DNA of 23,585 nucleotides from positions 1 to 23,585 of the forward strand of contig CALWDV010000008.1 in NCBI GenBank assembly GCA_944376785.1, written 5' to 3'. Below, in pieces: positions 14,011-22,085 of this stretch. How positions within the stretch are numbered: position 1 is the first letter of the stretch; each line of letters starts with the position of its first letter. The stretch is from an uncultured Clostridia bacterium (GTDB lineage Bacteria > Bacillota > Clostridia > Christensenellales > UBA1242). Under the pieces are notes generated by a model. It searched no databases. It saw only the letters and a program-made list of their open reading frames with translations, and was not told where the DNA came from. A program made the translations under genes and the position numbers.

Positions 14011-16582
14011 ACCAATCATTACCACTTGAAACATTAACTTCTAATTTAACTTTAAAAGACACAACATTTTCCATTTCACGCTTTAAAATGGTTGAAACTT
14101 GTTTTAATTCGTCAGGTTCACAATCAATTATTAATTCATCATGAATTTGCAAAATTAATTTACTTTTTAAATGGTTCTCTTTTAAACTGTTAAACACTTT
14201 AATCATTGCTAGTTTTATAATATCTGATGCAGTTCCTTGAAGTGGCATATTCATTGCAGCACGTTCTCCTAATTGCCTAATATTATAATTAGAACTGTTA
14301 ATTTCAGGAATATAACGTATTCTTCCAAAGTAAGTTTTAATTAATCCATTTTGTTTGCAAGTTTCAACATTATGTTCCATATATTTTTTAACATTAGGAT
14401 ATTTTTCAAAATATTTTTCAATATAATCTTTTGCAACTTTTCTGGTGCTTCCAATGTTTTGACTTAAACCATAATCTGAAATACCATAAATAATTCCAAA
14501 ATTTATTGCTTTTGCATCTCTGCGCATTTGACTTGTAACATCTTTTAAATCAACACCAAAAACTTGTGAAGCAGTTATTGCATGAATATCTTTTTCTTCT
14601 TTAAAAGCTTCAATAAGTTTTGGGTCTTCGCTAAATGCAGCCAACAATCTTAATTCAATTTGGCTATAATCAGCAGAAACAATAAACCCTTTTGGATTTG
14701 TTGGCACAAACATTTTTCTTAATTCTTTTCCCTCATCGGTTCTAACAGGAATATTTTGCAAGTTTGGTTCCGAGCTACTTAACCTACCAGTTGAAGTTAA
14801 AGTTTGGTTAAATGTGGTATAAATTTTGCTGGTTTCCTTGTTAACAAGCTCTTCAAACGACTTAACATATGTGGTATATAATTTGCTAATTTGCCTATAC
14901 CTAATAATTTTTTCAATTATTGGGTGGTCATCTTTTAACATTAATAAAATGTCAATTCCAGTGCTTTTCTTTTTATTATTTCCACAATATAATTTTAATT
15001 TATCAAACAAAATTTCACTTAATTGTTTTGGTGAATTTATGTTAAAATCTTGTCCTGCTAACATATGAATTTCATTTGTCAAACTGCTAAGTTCACTAGA
15101 ATATTTTTTATCTAAATCAAACAAAACATTTTGATTAATTTTAAACCCTGTTTTTTCCATATCAAATAAAACATAGGTTAAAGGAAGTTCAATTTCATTA
15201 AATAATGTGTTTAAATTTAATTCATCAATTTTTGCTTGATAAACTTTTTCTAAAATAACTAAATTATATGCGTAATATTTATTGTTTGTGTTACTTTCAA
15301 CATTTTCATTTATTAAGTCATTAAATTTAATGTTTGATTTATTGTTGTTATTAATTAAATATCTTGCAATTAAAGTGTCAAAATAAACACCTTTAATAGT
15401 TGTACCAAACTTGTTTAATTTATGCAAAATATTTTTATAATCAAAAACGCATTTTTTAATTTCGTTATTTTCAAAAACATTTTTTAGTTTTTCAACAATT
15501 TCATCAATTTCTACTTGTGGAGAAAGTAAATCAACATTAGAATCAAAATTAAATTCACAATCGCCAACAAACAAACTAAAATAATCATCAAAATTAAAAT
15601 ATAATTTTTTTGTTTTATTAGCAAGTTTAACAATTTCATCACAAACTTCTAAACTGTTAATTTTGGCTTGTTTAACATTTTCGTTTTTAGATTCAATAAT
15701 TTCGTTTGAATTATTTTCACTAATATCACTTAAAAACAATTCTTTTTTTCTAAGCAACGAATTAAATTGATATCTAACAAAAAACTTATGCACTTCTTCA
15801 TTAAATGGAAACTCATATGAAAAATCTTCTAAATTGCAATCTAATTCACAATTCGTTTTAATGGTTGCAAGAGTGTGGCTTAAAAATGCAACATCTTTAT
15901 TTTCAATAAGCTTTTCTTTTAATTTCCCTGATATTTCTTCAATGTTTTCGTAAACACCATTAAGTGTGGAATATTTATAAAGTAAACTTAACGCAGTTTT
16001 TTCACCCACTCCACTTACACCCGGAATATTATCAGAAGCATCACCCATTAACGACTTTAATTCAACAATTTGAAATGGTTTTAAACCATAATCATTAAAA
16101 AGTTGGTCAGCGTTGTAATTAATTGTTTCACTAACACCTTTTTTTGTAAACATAACCCAAGTGTTATCATTAATTAACTGAAAACTATCTTTATCGCCAG
16201 TAACAATAATATTTTCAGTTTCAAACTTTTTTGTTAAAGTTCCAATAATATCATCTGCTTCAATTCCTTCTTGTTCAATATATTTAATTCCCATTGAAGA
16301 AAGCATATCTTTTAAAATTGGAAATTGATTTTTTAGTTCTGGTGGTGTTGGTTTTCTTGTTCCTTTATATTCAGCAAACATTTCATTCCTAAAAGTTTTT
16401 TTGCCATAGTCAAAAGCAACACCAATATATTTTGGTTTTACTTCGTTAATAATTTTAACCAAAATTGTTGCAAAACCAAAAACTGCATTGCTAACAACAC
16501 CTTCATAATTGGCAAGTTGTGGTAAAGCATAAAATGCACGATTTATTAAACTATTTCCATCAATAATAACAAATTTTTCCAT
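13997..16582 (-). CDS. polA: DNA polymerase I
   Basis: An 861-residue PolA for gap filling, repair and RNA primer removal. Residues 1-285 are the 5'-3' exonuclease with its acidic cluster (Asp8; EADD 108-111; TGDKD 128-132; GDASDN 180-185). The middle domain (about 305-465) has the proofreading fold but reads YFNFDDYF where the DxE motif should be and lacks the later Asp residues, so 3'-5' proofreading is absent, as in other Firmicutes. The polymerase domain is complete: motif A DYSQIELR (Asp638), motif B RRDAKAINFGIIYG (687-700), motif C QIHDELI (Asp815, Glu816). It ends in TAG. The ribosome binding site is weak (GTGGGA). It lies 73 nt after the small membrane protein gene and is probably cotranscribed with it. 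Confidence 0.98.
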   Translation of the reverse strand: MEKFVIIDGNSLINRAFYALPQLANYEGVVSNAVFGFATILVKIINEVKPKYIGVAFDYGKKTFRNEMFAEYKGTRKPTPPELKNQFPILKDMLSSMGIKYIEQEGIEADDIIGTLTKKFETENIIVTGDKDSFQLINDNTWVMFTKKGVSETINYNADQLFNDYGLKPFQIVELKSLMGDASDNIPGVSGVGEKTALSLLYKYSTLNGVYENIEEISGKLKEKLIENKDVAFLSHTLATIKTNCELDCNLEDFSYEFPFNEEVHKFFVRYQFNSLLRKKELFLSDISENNSNEIIESKNENVKQAKINSLEVCDEIVKLANKTKKLYFNFDDYFSLFVGDCEFNFDSNVDLLSPQVEIDEIVEKLKNVFENNEIKKCVFDYKNILHKLNKFGTTIKGVYFDTLIARYLINNNNKSNIKFNDLINENVESNTNNKYYAYNLVILEKVYQAKIDELNLNTLFNEIELPLTYVLFDMEKTGFKINQNVLFDLDKKYSSELSSLTNEIHMLAGQDFNINSPKQLSEILFDKLKLYCGNNKKKSTGIDILLMLKDDHPIIEKIIRYRQISKLYTTYVKSFEELVNKETSKIYTTFNQTLTSTGRLSSSEPNLQNIPVRTDEGKELRKMFVPTNPKGFIVSADYSQIELRLLAAFSEDPKLIEAFKEEKDIHAITASQVFGVDLKDVTSQMRRDAKAINFGIIYGISDYGLSQNIGSTRKVAKDYIEKYFEKYPNVKKYMEHNVETCKQNGLIKTYFGRIRYIPEINSSNYNIRQLGERAAMNMPLQGTASDIIKLAMIKVFNSLKENHLKSKLILQIHDELIIDCEPDELKQVSTILKREMENVVSFKVKLEVNVSSGNDWFEAK

Positions 16583-16655
16583 AACAATTTTCCCACTAAT
16601 TTAATTAAAATAAATTTAAGTTGCATAGTACTATTTAAAAATCAAAAAATTGGCT

Positions 16656-16940
16656 TTATTGCATTGCAATTCCAAAAAATGAAAAAAACATTATCATAAT
16701 AAAAAACAAAGCAATAATAATTGCATTTAATGCTGGATTTTTGTTTTCTTTATCCTTTTTTATTATTGATATAATATTGCCTAAAATTGCAAAAAACAAT
16801 GTAACATTTAATAAAATTGTTCCAATAATTCTATCCAACCTACCATTTGTTTTAACAATTAAAAAGAATAGAACAATTAAAAAAATAAAACCTAACCCAA
16901 ACAAAACATACTTTGCTAATTTTAATTTATCTTTAACCAT
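16656..16940 (-). CDS. Small three-helix membrane protein, function unknown
   Basis: A 94-residue hydrophobic protein with three membrane helices (about 10-29, 38-60 and 70-92) and a Lys-rich loop before the third. I place the start at the ATG at 16940: the ATG at 16946 touches the AGGT element, while 16940 is 6 nt from it. A sigma-A promoter is at 16970-16999. It is the first gene before polA and may share its transcript. I do not recognise the family. It could be a minor component of envelope maintenance; no enzyme motif is visible. Confidence 0.75.
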   Translation of the reverse strand: MVKDKLKLAKYVLFGLGFIFLIVLFFLIVKTNGRLDRIIGTILLNVTLFFAILGNIISIIKKDKENKNPALNAIIIALFFIMIMFFSFFGIAMQ

Positions 16941-16969
16941 TTTCATACCTAAATTAATTTATTAATATA

Positions 16970-16999
16970 ATAATATCATAAATGTAACAATTTAAGCAA
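16970..16999 (-). promoter_or_regulatory. Promoter of the membrane protein-polA unit
   Basis: Minus strand: -35 TTGCTT (16994-16999), 18-bp spacer, extended -10 TGATATTAT (TATTAT at 16970-16975). Confidence 0.6.
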
Positions 17000-17071
17000 A
17001 TTAACATTAAACAATAATTATATTAAACAAATTTTTTTAAAAATAAAACATAAAAAATATTATAAATAGAA

Positions 17072-17100
17072 TTGCCAAAGTTTTATTATTATGATAATAT
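17072..17100 (+). promoter_or_regulatory. Promoter of tRNA-Leu
   Basis: -35 TTGCCA (17072-17077), 17-bp spacer ending in TGA, -10 TAATAT (17095-17100), 18 nt before the tRNA 5' end. Confidence 0.65.
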
Positions 17101-17118
17101 ATTTTTGCAATTAGTTTT

Positions 17119-17205
17119 GCCGAAGTGGTGAAACTGGCAGACGCACTGGACTCAAAATCCAGCGATGGCAACATCGTGCGGGTTCGACTCCCGCCTTCGG
17201 CACCA
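17119..17205 (+). tRNA. tRNA-Leu (anticodon CAA), CCA encoded
   Basis: An 87-nt class II tRNA. The acceptor stem pairs GCCGAAG (17119-17125) with CTTCGGC (17195-17201), followed by A and an encoded CCA (17203-17205). The anticodon stem-loop CTGGA-CTCAAAA-TCCAG gives anticodon CAA, which reads UUG. The long variable arm CGATGGCAACATCG and the TTCGA T-loop are typical of bacterial tRNA-Leu. It is a single-gene unit with its own promoter and terminator. Confidence 0.97.
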
Positions 17206-17212
17206 GTTTAAG

Positions 17213-17241
17213 TAGTAACCTTTTGTGGTTACTATTTTTTT
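17213..17241 (+). terminator. Terminator of tRNA-Leu
   Basis: Stem TAGTAACC / GGTTACTA (17213-17220 and 17227-17234), 6-nt loop, then seven T, 8 nt after the CCA end. Confidence 0.88.
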
Positions 17242-17270
17242 GTTTGAATTTTCACTTTAATTTTTTAGGC

Positions 17271-17293
17271 GGGACACTTCATGTTCCTTTTTT
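17271..17293 (+). terminator. Possible second terminator after tRNA-Leu
   Basis: A short stem GGGACA / TGTTCC with one G-U pair (17271-17276 and 17282-17287), 5-nt loop, then six T. It is the only GC-rich patch in this gap and may act as a backup terminator. Confidence 0.45.
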
Positions 17294-17335
17294 AATTATA
17301 ATTGTTTTATTTTTCATTTCTTTAATAAATGAATT

Positions 17336-17368
17336 AAAAAAAACACAACAATATGTTGTGCTTTTTTT
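17336..17368. terminator. Terminator after mscS
   Basis: Stem CACAACA / TGTTGTG (17344-17350 and 17354-17360), 3-nt loop, with an A-run (17336-17343) and a T-run on the other side. It lies just after the mscS stop at 17374. Confidence 0.82.
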
Positions 17369-17373
17369 AATTA

Positions 17374-18411
17374 TTATTTTTTTGTTTTTTTATTAGTTTT
17401 ATTTGTATTTTTCGAATTTGATTTTTCATTTGATTTTTTTTCTTTTTTTAACGCTTTGTTATCTTTTAATTTTTCTTTTCTATTCTTTTTAACAAACAAT
17501 GCTCCCAAATCAATGTTTTCAAGGTCAAAAGATTGTTTGTTCTTTCTAACTTTTTCCACTCTTTCAGGAATTCCCTTTCCATTTACTGGAAGTTTAACAC
17601 TATCTTTTCTTTCCCTAATTTCAAGTTGATTATATGGTATTGAAATGTTATGTCGTTTTAATTCGTTATAAACAAGTTCTAAAACATCGAAATAAACGTC
17701 CCAGTAATCTTCGCTATCACACCAACATCTTGCAACAAATTCAATACTACTATCATTTAAGGAAATTAATCTGCAAAATGGTTCAGGATCTAAACGAACT
17801 TTCCCATTGCTTATTAAACAATCTTTAACAAGTTTTTTCACTTTTTCAACATCACTTTCATATGCAACTGTAAATCTTAATTCCACACGTCTTGTGTCAC
17901 AAGTGTCATAGTCAACAACCGAATTATTAACAATTGTTGAGTTTGGAATGGTTATTCTTTTATTATCTGGCGAAATAATTGTTGTGTATAAAAAGTTAAT
18001 TTGTAAAACTGTGCCTTCTTGCCCATCAACTTTAATATAATCACCTTTTTTAAACATTTTTGAAGAAACAACAACAAATCCATTTGCAGCATTTGCAATA
18101 ATGCCTTGTAGTGCCAAACCAACAGCCAATATAACAGCGCTTAATGCAGTTAAAATTCCTGTTATTTGAATTCCCATAATGGAAAGCAATATTAAAATTA
18201 AACAAAAATACAATGCAACTTTTAAAATGGTTAAAACAAATCCCAAAGCAATTTTGTCTATTCTAGTTCTGTTAAAAATTCTTTTTAAAATGTTTAAAAA
18301 TATTTTAATAACAATTATTCCAATAAATAAAACAGCGAAAAATAACACTATATTCCACACATTATTTTCAAAAAATGAAACTATGTCATTCCAAAGTTTA
18401 TTCCAATCCAT
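17374..18411 (-). CDS. Small-conductance mechanosensitive channel, MscS family
   Basis: A 345-residue MscS channel that opens under membrane tension to release solutes during osmotic downshock. It has three membrane helices (about 18-40, 56-79 and 83-107), the last continuing into the pore helix GLALQGIIANAANGFVVV (98-115). The beta domain follows (GDYIKVDGQEGTVLQI, then TIISPDNKRITIPNSTI with the conserved PN), then a C-terminal mixed domain to about 270. Residues 285-345 form an extra Lys/Asn-rich cytoplasmic tail not present in the core family. Start: AGAGGT 7 nt before the ATG, with a promoter having a consensus -35 just upstream. Single-gene unit. Confidence 0.95.
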   Translation of the reverse strand: MDWNKLWNDIVSFFENNVWNIVLFFAVLFIGIIVIKIFLNILKRIFNRTRIDKIALGFVLTILKVALYFCLILILLSIMGIQITGILTALSAVILAVGLALQGIIANAANGFVVVSSKMFKKGDYIKVDGQEGTVLQINFLYTTIISPDNKRITIPNSTIVNNSVVDYDTCDTRRVELRFTVAYESDVEKVKKLVKDCLISNGKVRLDPEPFCRLISLNDSSIEFVARCWCDSEDYWDVYFDVLELVYNELKRHNISIPYNQLEIRERKDSVKLPVNGKGIPERVEKVRKNKQSFDLENIDLGALFVKKNRKEKLKDNKALKKEKKSNEKSNSKNTNKTNKKTKK

Positions 18412-18436
18412 AATTTAAACCTCTTTTATCATAAAT

Positions 18437-18464
18437 ATTTTACCAAATTTAATTTAATTGTCAA
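18437..18464 (-). promoter_or_regulatory. Sigma-A promoter of mscS
   Basis: Minus strand: consensus -35 TTGACA (18459-18464), 16-bp spacer, -10 TAAAAT (18437-18442). Confidence 0.75.
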
Positions 18465-18566
18465 ATAAAAAGAAATACACATTTTTAACATAAAATTTAT
18501 TAATTATTAAATATAATTAACATAAAAAATTTTTTCATTCTTAATTATTAAATCTTATTAAAAATG

Positions 18567-18596
18567 TTGAATTTTAAAATAAAAATGTGTTATTAT
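18567..18596 (+). promoter_or_regulatory. Promoter of the YwaF-like gene
   Basis: -35 TTGAAT (18567-18572), 18-bp spacer, extended -10 TGTTATTAT (TATTAT at 18591-18596). Confidence 0.6.
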
Positions 18597-18629
18597 AATT
18601 ATTGAAAAAACATATAAGGAAGTATGAAT

Positions 18630-19358
18630 ATGGCACCTGAAATTTTTGGTTGGCAACATTTAACCTACTTGGCAGTTTTTATTATTTTAGCAATTACAAG
18701 TTATATTTTAATATTAAAATTTGTTAAAGATGAAAAAATTTTAAACATAATAATTAAATGTGTGGCAGGAGCTTTGCTATTAGCTGTTTGTTGGAACAGA
18801 ATTTGCGTTGCGCTAAAAAATAACGACCCAATTTATTTAATTCCAGATTCAATTTGTGGCACAAGTAGTTTTATTTTATCAATAAGTGTTTTAGTTTCTA
18901 AAAGAAATGCAGGTGTGTTACATTATATTAGTTATGCAGCATTTATAGGTGGTTTAGCAACAATTATTTATCCTGACTTTATTGGGCAAGACATTTCATT
19001 TTTCTACCCTGCAACCATCTCTGGATTGCTTCATCACACTTTAATGGTTTACTTAGTTGTTTTAATGCTATTAACAAAATGGTTTGTTCCAACACTAAAA
19101 AAATGGTACTATTTCCCACTTGGGGTTTGTTGTGTAACAACTTATGCTGTTTTTCTTTTAACTGCATTAAAAATTAACAACCCATTAAATTTAACTGGAC
19201 CAATTTTGAAAGGAACAATTTTAACTTGGTGGTTTGTTGCATTAATGTCAATGGTAGTTGCACTAACGGTTATGGTAACATTTGATTACTTTAATGTTTG
19301 GAAAAAGAAAAAATTAAATAACAACAAAGTTAATAATAATGAAATTAAAGAAAATTAA
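18630..19358 (+). CDS. YwaF-like (TIGR02206 type) integral membrane protein
   Basis: A 242-residue membrane protein with about seven helices and a Lys/Asn-rich C-terminal tail. The start is the ATG at 18630: AAGGAAG (18616-18622) is 7 nt from it but only 1 nt from the ATG at 18624. The layout fits the YwaF/TIGR02206 family: an opening FGWQHLTYLAVF with its His in the first helix, the third-helix block LIPDSICGTSSFILSISVL, a YPDF turn, and LLHHTLMVYLVVL. The biochemical role of this family is not established to my knowledge. It is a single-gene unit that converges on the GNAT gene, with a shared terminator. Confidence 0.72.
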   Translation: MAPEIFGWQHLTYLAVFIILAITSYILILKFVKDEKILNIIIKCVAGALLLAVCWNRICVALKNNDPIYLIPDSICGTSSFILSISVLVSKRNAGVLHYISYAAFIGGLATIIYPDFIGQDISFFYPATISGLLHHTLMVYLVVLMLLTKWFVPTLKKWYYFPLGVCCVTTYAVFLLTALKINNPLNLTGPILKGTILTWWFVALMSMVVALTVMVTFDYFNVWKKKKLNNNKVNNNEIKEN

Positions 19359-19372
19359 AATAAATAATAATA

Positions 19373-19403
19373 AAAAATAACAAGGCAAAACCTTGTTATT
19401 TTT
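19373..19403. terminator. Bidirectional terminator between convergent genes
   Basis: A perfect 13-bp stem (19373-19385 and 19391-19403) with a 5-nt loop. The TAA stop of the minus-strand gene (19396-19398) lies in the right arm. Confidence 0.88.
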
Positions 19404-19974
19404 CTTTTCCATTAACAACTTTTGAAACTAGGTTTAGGTCGGCACCGTCTAAGTTATTAAGAATATGGTTTTTACTCAATGGAAAATCAAATCTTAAATC
19501 ATCTTCATCACTAATAACACAGCCAAGTTTTTTATAAATTTTAGTTAAGTCACGTTGTTGATAATATTCTTTAAAATCTTCATCTAAATTATCATAACCA
19601 TTCATTTCAGCAATAACACGAGGACTTCCCCACACGTTTTCAACATTAGTTAATGCACACGAAATAAGCATTGTGTTCCACATTTTTCTACCAAAGCCCA
19701 TTTTTTGAAATTTAGGGTTTGTTATAAATTTTACAACCTTACATTCCTTGCATTTAATTAAAAAACTCATTTCTGAAACTGCTTGCAGTTTTTTAACACC
19801 TTTAACATTTTCAATAACAAATGTATTAATTTCATAACGATTTTTATAATTATCATCTTGACAAAAAACTGTTAAAATGTTTGATTTAAGTTTGTCATTA
19901 AACTCAATTTTATAAGAATAATTTTTATTAAATTGTTGCACTTCAAAAAGTTTATCGCTAAATAATTCTTCCAT
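19396..19974 (-). CDS. GNAT-like acetyltransferase domain protein
   Basis: A 192-residue protein from the ATG at 19974. An in-frame ATG at 20034 would add 20 residues, but AAGGAAG sits 7 nt before 19974 and a promoter (19999-20027) overlaps the extra stretch. The core VVKFITNPKFQKMGFGRKMW (80-99) is GNAT motif A, with Q-K-M-G-F-G as the acetyl-CoA pyrophosphate loop, followed by a helix. The flanking parts are poorly conserved and the substrate cannot be predicted. It lies 62 nt downstream of gpr in the same direction but has its own promoter. Confidence 0.72.
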   Translation of the reverse strand: MEELFSDKLFEVQQFNKNYSYKIEFNDKLKSNILTVFCQDDNYKNRYEINTFVIENVKGVKKLQAVSEMSFLIKCKECKVVKFITNPKFQKMGFGRKMWNTMLISCALTNVENVWGSPRVIAEMNGYDNLDEDFKEYYQQRDLTKIYKKLGCVISDEDDLRFDFPLSKNHILNNLDGADLNLVSKVVNGKEK

Positions 19975-19998
19975 ATGTAACTTCCTTAAAACAAAAAT

Positions 19999-20027
19999 AT
20001 TATAGCAGTTAATTTTATTAAATACAA
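19999..20027 (-). promoter_or_regulatory. Sigma-A promoter of the GNAT-like gene
   Basis: Minus strand: -35 TTGTAT (20022-20027), 17-bp spacer, -10 TATAAT (19999-20004). AAGGAAG follows before the ATG at 19974. Confidence 0.72.
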
Positions 20028-20036
20028 TACTCAAAA

Positions 20037-20870
20037 TTAATTTAAAATAATTTTTTGTTCATCTAAATTAAAATTATTTAATGCTAAATTTATTGCCGAC
20101 GAAACAATGAAAGATGTTTTTTTAATGCTTTTTTCAACATCTTTAACAGTTAAAACAAGGTTGTTAAAATTCTTTTTTAATAATTCATTAAAAATGGCTA
20201 TATTACTTTCATTTTCCTTGTTATGCAAACTACTATGCATAACACTATTTATTGCAGTTTCAACAAAACTTTTTGCATAAACAACAAAAGGAACTCCAAT
20301 GGCAATTGTTGGAATTTTTAAAGTGTTTTCATTAACTTTTTTTCTAAAATTGCCAACACCTGCACCAGGACTAAAACCAAAGTTTGAGATTTGAAAATTA
20401 TTAACAAGTGTTTCATAAGAATTAGCACATAACGTGTCTAAAACAATAATAACATCGGGTTTAATTAGTTGTGATATTGATTTTATAATATCTGCACTTT
20501 CAATTCCTGTCAGTCCAAAAACACTGGTTGAAACCACACTAACTTCCCGTTTTGTTTTAAACAAATTTCTGGTTGCAATAACTCTTTTTATGCATTCCGT
20601 TCCAAAACTATCTGCACTAATATGTCTGTTCCCTAACCCAACCACTAAAACTTTATTTTTATTTTTTAAAAACATTTTTAATGTTTTGCTAATTTCATAT
20701 ATTAACCTTTCATCGTCATTAGGTGTTTGATTTAAAACATCTTTTGCATTAAAAATAATGTGAGTAAATTTTTGCTCTTTAAATTTTTGTTTTGTTAAGT
20801 TTTCATTAATTTTAATAATATTACCTTTAACAATTTGCTCGTCATCAAATTCATTAATTAATTCTGTCAT
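20037..20870 (-). CDS. gpr: Germination protease GPR (peptidase A25)
   Basis: A 277-residue spore endopeptidase that degrades the small acid-soluble spore proteins at germination. The start at 20870 is chosen because AGAGGTG lies just upstream; an ATG 72 bases earlier has no binding site. Family blocks: VLVVGLGNRHISADSFGTE (Asp87, matching the first acidic residue of the A25 pair), SVFGLTGIESADIIK, PDVIIVLDTLCA (Asp145, the second acidic residue), NNFQISNFGFSPGAGVGN and IPTIAIGVPFVVYA. It is shorter than Bacillus GPR (about 370 residues), mainly at the ends. It shows that the organism forms endospores. In Bacillus gpr is forespore-specific; I could not identify a sigma-G site here, but an inverted repeat lies at 20918-20947. 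Confidence 0.93.
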   Translation of the reverse strand: MTELINEFDDEQIVKGNIIKINENLTKQKFKEQKFTHIIFNAKDVLNQTPNDDERLIYEISKTLKMFLKNKNKVLVVGLGNRHISADSFGTECIKRVIATRNLFKTKREVSVVSTSVFGLTGIESADIIKSISQLIKPDVIIVLDTLCANSYETLVNNFQISNFGFSPGAGVGNFRKKVNENTLKIPTIAIGVPFVVYAKSFVETAINSVMHSSLHNKENESNIAIFNELLKKNFNNLVLTVKDVEKSIKKTSFIVSSAINLALNNFNLDEQKIILN

Positions 20871-20917
20871 AACACACCTCTTACAAATAGTTTGTGTTAA
20901 CTTTAAATTAATATTTG

Positions 20918-20947
20918 CACATATGTTTAATTTCATTTGCATATGTG
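20918..20947. repeat. Inverted repeat upstream of gpr
   Basis: CACATATG (20918-20925) and CATATGTG (20940-20947) form a perfect 8-bp inverted repeat with a 14-bp centre. Each arm contains the palindrome CATATG, and the two copies are exactly 20 bp apart, about two helical turns, as expected for a dimeric regulator. It lies about 50 bp upstream of the gpr ATG. Confidence 0.5.
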
Positions 20948-21053
20948 AACATATTATAATTGCTAAATAGTAAAGAAATTTGTTGAAAAATAAAATATAA
21001 TAAATAATATTGCCAAAAATTTGTTAAATTTTTTAATTTTCAAGCATAGAACA

Positions 21054-21082
21054 TTGAAACTATAATTATTTAAAATTATAAT
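21054..21082 (+). promoter_or_regulatory. Sigma-A promoter of the 80-residue orphan
   Basis: -35 TTGAAA (21054-21059), 17-bp spacer, -10 TATAAT (21077-21082), about 30 nt before the ATG. Confidence 0.85.
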
Positions 21083-21112
21083 GAAAACAGAAAAGCAAGG
21101 GAGGAATTAAAT

Positions 21113-21355
21113 ATGAACACTTGTGCACTTTCACAAAATTTAGGAAACATAATTTTACAATACATTTTAATTTTGGCTAAAAGCGAAAAACTACATACTA
21201 AACTTGAAAACTTATATTTTAAATCAAAAAACAAAACAGGAATAAGCTTTAAAAATCAAATTTTTAGAATTAATAATAACTTAAATAAATTATTGGTTCA
21301 AATTATGAATTATCAATGGATTATTGAATTATTAACAGCAACACAATTTAATTAA
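21113..21355 (+). CDS. 80-residue helical protein, function unknown
   Basis: A small ORF with strong signals: a near-consensus promoter and GGGAGGA 8 nt before the ATG. The product is mainly helical, with a hydrophobic first segment (LGNIILQYILILAKS, 10-24), a basic middle with several Lys and Asn, and an amphipathic end (LLVQIMNYQWIIELL). It has one Cys and no metal site. It is not a small acid-soluble spore protein of the alpha/beta type, since those motifs are absent. It is divergent from gpr and converges on rpsT, with the terminator at 21441-21472 available to it. Family not recognised. Confidence 0.72.
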   Translation: MNTCALSQNLGNIILQYILILAKSEKLHTKLENLYFKSKNKTGISFKNQIFRINNNLNKLLVQIMNYQWIIELLTATQFN

Positions 21356-21440
21356 ATACATATTAAAATTGAATTTAAAACAAAAAAATAATTTTTATGT
21401 TAAACACAAAAAAGTTGAAAATTATTTGTAAAAAAAATAA

Positions 21441-21472
21441 AAAAAAGATGCTTGAATATAAGCATCTTTTTT
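21441..21472. terminator. Terminator of rpsT, possibly shared
   Basis: A perfect 13-bp stem (21441-21453 and 21460-21472) with a 6-nt loop and A/T ends. It lies 8 nt after the rpsT stop, and 85 nt after the plus-strand orphan. Confidence 0.87.
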
Positions 21473-21480
21473 ATTTTGAA

Positions 21481-22041
21481 TTATTCAGCTTTTGCTGTTT
21501 TTTTACTTGCTGTTTTTTTAGCAGGTTTTTCAGCAGGAGCTTCTTCTTTTTTAACTGCTTTTTTTGTTGCAGGTTTTTTTACTTCTGTTGTTTCAGCTTT
21601 TTTTGTGGTTGTTTTTCTAGTTGTTTTTTTAACTTCAACTTCTTCAGCTTTAACTTCTTTTTTAGCAGTTGTAGCTTTTTTTGTTGCAGGTTTTTTAGCA
21701 ACTTCTTTTTCAACTTCCACTTTTTTTGGTTCTTCAACAACTTCAACGCTCTTTTTAACTTCGGCAGGTTTAACTTCACCTTTTGCTTTTGCCAAAGCAG
21801 AAGTTAATCTTGAAATTTTTCTAGAAGCATTGTTTTTGTGTAAAACACCTTTTGAAGCAGCACTATCTAACAAACTGATAGTTTCTTTAAGTTTAGCCTC
21901 AGCTTCAACTAATTCACCATTAGCAACTAATGCACGGAATTTTTTTGTATATGTTGCAATAGTTGTTTTAACTAATCTGTTTTCAGCTCTTTGGCGGTTA
22001 ATAACTTTAATACGTTTTTTTGCTGATTTAATGTTTGCCAC
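21481..22041 (-). CDS. rpsT: Ribosomal protein S20 with a long Lys/Ala/Glu tail
   Basis: A 186-residue protein with a GTG start at 22041, chosen by AAGGAG 7 nt upstream. Residues 1-87 are a normal S20 (MANIKSAKKRIKV, then NRLVKTTIATYTKKF and GVLHKNNASRKISRLTSAL), which binds 16S rRNA in the foot of the 30S subunit. Residues 88-186 are an extra low-complexity tail rich in Lys, Ala, Glu, Thr and Pro, similar to histone H1-like tails, with the exact repeat KKPATKKA at 116-123 and 155-162. Normal bacterial S20 is about 85-90 residues. The frame is continuous and ends 8 nt before a good terminator, so the tail is genuine. Own promoter at 22086-22114, downstream of holA. Confidence 0.95.
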   Translation of the reverse strand: MANIKSAKKRIKVINRQRAENRLVKTTIATYTKKFRALVANGELVEAEAKLKETISLLDSAASKGVLHKNNASRKISRLTSALAKAKGEVKPAEVKKSVEVVEEPKKVEVEKEVAKKPATKKATTAKKEVKAEEVEVKKTTRKTTTKKAETTEVKKPATKKAVKKEEAPAEKPAKKTASKKTAKAE

Positions 22042-22085
22042 TTGTTTTCTCCTTAAAAAATGTTCTTATTTTTGAAATCTGCACT

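Noticed and set aside
19975..20034. Longer ATG start for the GNAT-like gene
   Set aside because: It overlaps the promoter at 19999-20027, and AAGGAAG points to the ATG at 19974.
20871..20942. Longer ATG start for gpr
   Set aside because: It has no ribosome binding site, starts inside the inverted repeat, and the added residues do not fit the family.
21397..22075. Two plus-strand open frames opposite rpsT, with Phe/Cys- and Ala/Val-rich products
   Set aside because: They are mirror images of the Lys/Ala/Glu-rich S20 codons, with no ribosome binding site or promoter.
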